Source: Dromaius novaehollandiae (lineage: Eukaryota; Chordata; Aves; Casuariiformes; Dromaiidae). From it: a DNA stretch of 64,000 bases. The position numbers and the translations under genes were made by a program. Each line of letters opens with the position of its first letter. Position 1 is the first letter of the stretch. The notes under the pieces were generated by a model. It was not told where the DNA came from. It did not search any database and saw only the letters and a list, made by a program, of their open reading frames with translations. The stretch is taken from NCBI RefSeq assembly GCF_036370855.1, contig NC_088102.1, positions 72,301,601 through 72,365,600 of the forward strand, given 5' to 3'. Positions 59,201 through 64,000 of this stretch are shown here, piece after piece.

Positions 59201-62200
59201 GCCACACTGAGGAGGCGGTGGTTGTGTGCTCAGGTGAGTGTGCCAGGAAGGGCCCCGGGGTGCCGCAGGGGCCTGAGTGGCTGCCCCATCCCGGGCTGTC
59301 TCTGGCTGCAGGGAGCCGGCGGGTGCGGCTGGCAAGCGGCCCTGGGCGCTGTGCTGGGAGAGTGGAGGTCTACGTGCAGGGGGCCTGGAGCCATGTCTGT
59401 GAGGATGCCTGGGACCTCTGGGATGCCACCGTCGTCTGCCGCCAGCTGGGCTGCGGCAAGGCCCTGGCAGTGCCCGGCTCAGCCCGCTACGGCCGGGGCT
59501 CGGGGCCAGTGTGGCTGGGCGCTGGCGGGTGCTCTGGGGCCGAGGCGACACTCTGGGACTGCCCGGCCCCGGCCCCAGCCCCAGGGCAGCGTGGTTGCAA
59601 GCAGGGTGCTGGCGCAGCAGCCGTTTGCTCAGGTCAGTGGCATCCTCCACCGGGGCCAGAGGTAGCAGGGCTGTGGGACTGGCCGTGGTGCCAGCCCTCC
59701 CCACCGGCCTCCCTGACCAGCTCCCCACACCCTGGGCACTCCCGGGGAGCGAGATGGTGCCTTTGCCCCACTGCCCCAGCGTGTCCGCTGCTTGGGGTGC
59801 TTCTCTTGGTGCCTCGGGGAGGTGGGTGGCGTGGTCGTAAGAGTGGGGGTGTTGCCCAGCCCTGGCTCAGCTGTGCCCCGCCCCGCTCATGCTATCCCCT
59901 TGCAGAGCTCACAGTCCTGCGGCTGGCGGGTAGCAGTGGCTGCACTGGGCGCCTGGAGGTCTTCTACAATGGGACGTGGGGCAGCGTGTGCGCCAATGGC
60001 ACCAGCCCCGCCACAGCCGCCGTGGTGTGCCAGCAGCTGGGCTGCGGGGCCACGGGCCGACTGGCATCTGCCCCAGCAACCACACAGGGCTCAGGCCCTG
60101 CGTGGCTGGCCTGGGTGCAGTGCGAGCTGGGGACCGACTCCCTCTGGCACTGCCCCTCGGCACCCTGGCAGCTGCAGCCCTGCGACTCCCCTGGGGACAC
60201 CCACATCACATGTGACGGGGACCCTGGCGGCACCAGAGTGACTCCCACGCCAGCCAGGGCAACTGGATGCCCAGACGGCACAGCTTGCACAGGTAGCTTT
60301 GCCACCGTAGTGGCCCCAGGGACCCTCCAGCTCGGGCTGGCGCAGCCCAGTGGAGGGGGAGCAGCTCTGGCAAGGAGACCCCAGCTGCCGAGCACTGTCA
60401 CCCCTCGGCTTCATGCAGGGGTTGGCCCTTCGGCCCAGGGGTGCCCTCCTTGGCCTCCCTGTCCCTCAAGCTGCTCCCCTGCATCCTCCCATGCATCCAC
60501 AGTGATGCAGGATGGGACAGGGTCCCCAGCCTCCCTCCAGCTCTGCCGTGTTTTGGTGTCCTCACAGGTGCCCACAGGAGCCCTGCGGGGGGTGCTGGGG
60601 CCATGGCAGTGCCCACCATCCTCTGCATCATCCTGGGGACCCTGCTCTGCCTGGCCCTGGGGGCTCTCGCCATGCAGGCATGGTGTGCCATGGCTCGGCA
60701 CAGAGGTGGGTCGCACCGGGGTTCTCCGGGGCTGAATCTACCAGGACGAGGCGCCAGGGCAGAGCCAGTCAGGGCTGGGGGCCACTGATGGCTCCCGGGA
60801 CTGCCTGGCCATGGGGCGGCCCGGCTGCACAGGCTGGGGACAGGCACAGCATTGGAGGCCAGGAGGCCAGTGCTGAAAGAGGACAGGACGCAGCGCAGCA
60901 CGAGGGCCAGGCAGGGGCACCAGAGCCACTCAGCAGATGGGGCACAGCAGTGGAGCTGGGCCACAGGGATATTGGGGGCACAGCTGGTGACCCCCACCAT
61001 CCCATGTGCTGTGCCCATGGCCTGGGGTTATGGCTGCCCTTGCTTTCCAGGCCCTGGCAGAGCTGGGGACACAATCTCTGAGGCCGTCTATGAGGAGCTC
61101 GACTACACCCTGACGCCGGAGTACCAGGAGGTGCCCAGTGGCTCAGGTGCGTACACCCTGACTCCCGTGGGAAGAGGCCAGCCCAGCCCGGCACCTCTCC
61201 CTGGGGAAGGAGGTCTCTGCGCTGAGGCCCCCACGCACCCGCTGCAGCAGCTGTGCTGGGAGCCCAGCCATGTGCTGACCACGGGGAGCTGGAGTGCAGG
61301 GCCGTATCCTGGCCCCTCACAGTCCCCGCTGTGCGGTGAGGCTGTCCTGCCCAGGGTGCTGGCTAGGCCGTGGGACTGGGCAGCCTCTCCTAACGCCCCA
61401 TCCTCCAGGCTCTCCATCGGAGGGCTCAGCTACAAAGCTGCCGTATTACACCAGTGACAGTGTGGAGGTCAGCAGCCCCGCGACAGCAGCAGGTACGGGG
61501 CCGGAGTGCAGGGCCGTGCTGCAACGCGCCCAGAGGTGCAGCCCTCGTGCCGCAGCCAGTGCCAGCAGGGGCCTCACATGGTGCCTGTGCAGCATGGCCA
61601 CGTGGCCCTCGGTTATTTTCTGGGCCAACACTCGTGGCTGGGGATGAGCCTCTGGGCTGCTGGCTCCATCCGAGAGCTGGCAGCCCCATGCAGCAGGCCT
61701 GGCCCCCATGTCGGCACCCGCAGCTCCTTGGCCAGTGGGGGCTGGCACAACACGTCCCTGCCCTGGCCTTCGTTTCACTGCCCTGTCTGTTGCAGACACC
61801 CCTGCCCTGCCCAGGCATGGCCCCCCGGACGGGTATGATGATGCTGCGGCTGTCCTGCACCCAGGAGAGGCCGCTTCTCCAGGGTCAAGCAACGGAGATG
61901 TTTCTGAGGTTGCAGTGCTGGAAGGTAAGAGGTGCCGCAGCCTGCACAGCAGCACTGGCATTCCCAGCACTGTGCCATCCCGCCGGGAGAGGTGGCTCCC
62001 CCGTGCTCTACTGCGGCGGTGGGTGGTGCCTGGGCATGGCGGGGACCACTGGCCTGGACCTGGCAGCCGGGGGATGAAATGCCCCCTAGAGGCACCGGCC
62101 ATGCTGTCCGCAGCGGGGAGCCGGCCCTCGCTGAGCCACCTGGAGCTGCCAGGAGCCACGACAGATGCACCAGCTTCAGCGCCCCAAGACATGGGCTACG

Positions 62201-62238
62201 ACGATGTTGGTGTCAGTGGCCCCAGGACATCACTGTGA
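56225..62238 (+). CDS. SRCR group B receptor gene 5 (WC1/CD163-like), intact
   Basis: Apparently complete receptor of 972 residues. Exons, phase 1 throughout: signal 56225-56291 (MATISQLLASALGLLLC); D1 56811-57131; D2 57301-57615; D3 57760-58068; D4 58308-58622; D5 58922-59233; D6 59312-59632; D7 59906-60292; transmembrane 60568-60705; cytoplasmic 61051-61146, 61409-61492, 61796-61924, 62114-62238. The coding total is 2919 nt with no stop. The tail carries YEELDYTLTPEYQEV, then KLPYYTSDSVEV, GYDDAAAV and the final GYDDVGVSGPRTSL. It is the intact close relative of gene 1: both lack the LP before QQWD in D5. Most amino-acid differences fall in D1-D4 (for example FDWDV against FLWDV, GCDTV against GCGTV, HGWTYFGKASG against HGSTRFGKGSG). 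The wholly domain-symmetric exons fit other SRCR-B genes. A soluble SRCR protein such as DMBT1 is excluded by the transmembrane exon. Confidence 0.9.
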
Positions 62239-62468
62239 GCATGGCGGGGCCGCGCTGTGGCAGTCCCTGAGGACACACACGGTGCCATGGGGATCTGCCC
62301 CCATGAGCCACAGGCCAGCCACAGCAGGCATCGTCTGTCTCACTAACGGCCCACTCGGGCTGGCCAGGGACTATGGGCACCATGGAGATGTGTCTCCATC
62401 ATCCCCCCCACGCAGCCCTCCAGGCGCTGCCTGAGTTTGTGCTTCCACTGTCCATTTCTCTCTCTTCT

Positions 62469-62483
62469 ATTAAAAAAAATAAA
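62469..62483 (+). terminator. Polyadenylation signals of SRCR gene 5
   Basis: ATTAAA at 62469-62474 and AATAAA at 62478-62483, about 230 bp after the stop codon. Confidence 0.7.
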
Positions 62484-63069
62484 AAAATGTTTGGAGCCTC
62501 GGCCCCAAGGTGAGGCCTTTGGGCACATTGCTATATCCCGGGGGTGGCTGGGGCGGACAAGGAGCATGTCCTGCTCAGAGTGAGCTCTGTTGCATGGAGC
62601 CAGTAACTCTCCTGCCGGCCTCACACGGCTCCAGTTAATCGCTGTTGCTGCTACGGGTCTTCCGCCCGCACTGTCCTAAGCCGAGACGCCTCCCTACATG
62701 GCACCCTGGCTGCTGTGGCCCTCATCCGCCCCAGAGCAGCGCTGCACCAGGTCGACATTTGCCATTGCTGGTGGTGCACACTGCCCATAGCAGGGACTGC
62801 AGTGGAGCGAGCGCTGCTCTATAGAAAGAGCCAAGCATGGGCAGCGCCGCCCGATGCAGCAGTGGTGGAGCAGCTGGCAGGCTTCCTCTCCTCGCTGGAG
62901 GTTTCCCTTGCTGTAAGGCAGGCCTGCAGCCCAAACACAAGGGCAGGACAACAGTGTGACAATTGGAGATGTCTTGGAGGGAGGCTATGGTCTGCCTTCC
63001 TGCCTGCCACCTAGTAAAAGACCCCATCTGGGAGAGCAGGGCAGATGCTTTGTCTCCTTGATTGGAGGC
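62484..63069. other. 3' flank of gene 5
   Basis: Almost the same as 9887-10472 after gene 1. No gene is recognised. Confidence 0.5.
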
Positions 63070-64000
63070 ATCACTGGGCACCAGTGAAAAGAGTCTGGCC
63101 CCATCCTCTTCACAAACTCCCTTCACATAGTTATACCCATCAATAGAGACCCCCCGCCCTCAGGCTTCTCTCCTCCACCATGAACAGGCCCAGCTCTCTC
63201 AGCTTTTCCTCGTATGATACATATTCCCATTCCTTCAGCATCATAGGAGCCCTTTGCTGCACTTGCTCCAGGAGCTCCGTGTCTCTCTTGTCTTGGGGAG
63301 CTCAGAACTGCACATAGCACTCCAGACGTGGCCTCCCCAGGGCTCAGTAGAGGCACAGGATCACCTCCCTCCACCTGCTGACAACGCTCTGCCTAATGCA
63401 GCCCAGCATACCCTTGGCCTTCTTGGCCACAAGGGCACAGTACTGGCTCACGGTCAGCTTGCTGTCCACCAGGCCTCCCAGGTCCTTCTCTGCACGGCTG
63501 CTTTCCAGCAGGTCAGCCACCACCCTCTACTGCTGCAGCGGGTATTCCTCCCCAGGGGCAGGCCTCTGCACTTCACCTGATTCAGCTTCATGAGGTTCCC
63601 CTCTGCCCATCTCCCCAGACTGTCGAGCTCCCTCGGAAGGGCAGCACAGCCCCCTGGGCTATCAGCCACTCCTCCTGGTTTTCGATCATCAGCACACTTG
63701 CTGTGGGTGCACTCTGTCCCCTCATCCACGTCACTGAGGAAGAAGATGAACAGTACTGCACCCAGCATGGACCCCTGGCAGACACTGCCAGCTACAGGCT
63801 TCCAACGAGACTTTGTGCTGCTCATCACAATCCTCTGAGCTCTGCCAGACAGCCAGTTTTCAAGCCACCTCACTGTCTGCCCATCTAACCCACACTTCCT
63901 CAGCTTGCCTGTGAGGATGTGATGGGAGACAGCGTCCAAAGCCTTGCTCAAGTCAAGGGAGACAACTTGCCCTGCTCTCCCCTCATCTACCCAGCCAGGC
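63070..64000 (-). mobile_element. CR1 LINE fragment with reverse transcriptase region (unit 5, cut)
   Basis: Near-copy of 10473-11403 on the minus strand ([20 protein letters not shown] at about 63948-63889). It is cut by the window end. Confidence 0.82.

Larger units (their letters stand above)
53188..64000 (+). repeat. Tandem array unit 5 (carries SRCR gene 5), cut by window end
   Basis: The 5' flank to about 55.9 kb resembles unit 2, including its early deletion. The gene body and 3' flank resemble unit 1. The window stops inside the downstream CR1 at the point equivalent to about 11403, so the array may continue to the right. Confidence 0.85.

Noticed and set aside
57391-60735. Very long open frame (over 1100 codons) through gene 5, with similar long frames in the other genes
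   Set aside because: GC-rich short introns happen to stay open. SRCR similarity appears in this frame only for some exons and switches frame at GT-AG boundaries, and all five paralogues share the same splice sites. It is not a single-exon gene.
1-64000. Retroviral or other LTR elements, tRNA or rRNA genes, CRISPR arrays
   Set aside because: No paired long terminal repeats, capsid or envelope-like frames, cloverleaf genes or short spaced repeat arrays were seen. The reverse transcriptase sequence present is CR1 type.

Overview
The window looks like vertebrate, very probably avian, genomic DNA. The spacers are full of CR1-type LINE sequence, whose reverse transcriptase reads on the minus strand. 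The DNA is GC-rich and the introns are short, mostly 70-350 bp, as on bird microchromosomes. I cannot name the species from sequence alone.

The window is a head-to-tail array of about 12.7-14.5 kb units. Each unit carries one plus-strand gene for a type I membrane receptor with a signal peptide, seven scavenger receptor cysteine-rich (SRCR, mostly group B) domains, one transmembrane helix and a four-exon cytoplasmic tail. Units begin near 1, 13051, 25993, 40473 and 53188; the last is cut by the window end. The five genes lie at 3632-9641, 16089-23318, 30109-36177, 43965-50007 and 56225-62238. A broken SRCR piece (D4, deleted D5, truncated D6) sits at 38776-39987 between CR1 fragments. All splice junctions are phase 1, so domain exons can be skipped, duplicated or shuffled without losing frame.

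The tail points to the WC1/CD163L1/SCART branch. It contains YEELDY, then GYDDA, then a C-terminal GYDDV. As I recall it, the bovine WC1 gamma-delta T-cell co-receptor tail has the same order of motifs, with its YEEL and YDDV tyrosines implicated in signalling. Genes 3, 4 and 5 look intact (about 975-982, 974-981 and 972 residues). Genes 1 and 2 share a 5-bp shortening in the third cytoplasmic exon that cuts off the distal GYDDV motif. Gene 2 also has a duplicated tail and 3' end, and a stray SRCR exon piece in an intron.

Each gene has the same proximal promoter: two GATA motifs, an inverted CCAAT box and a TATA box about 80-95 bp before the start codon. The spacers hold an internally deleted CR1 upstream of each gene, a longer CR1 downstream, and in three of them a short NACHT-domain remnant of an NLRP gene. 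Paralogues are mosaics: gene 4 resembles gene 3 up to intron D3-D4 and genes 1/5 after it, and the flank of gene 5 resembles unit 2 while its body resembles gene 1. This fits unequal crossing-over and gene conversion in a recently expanded immune receptor family.
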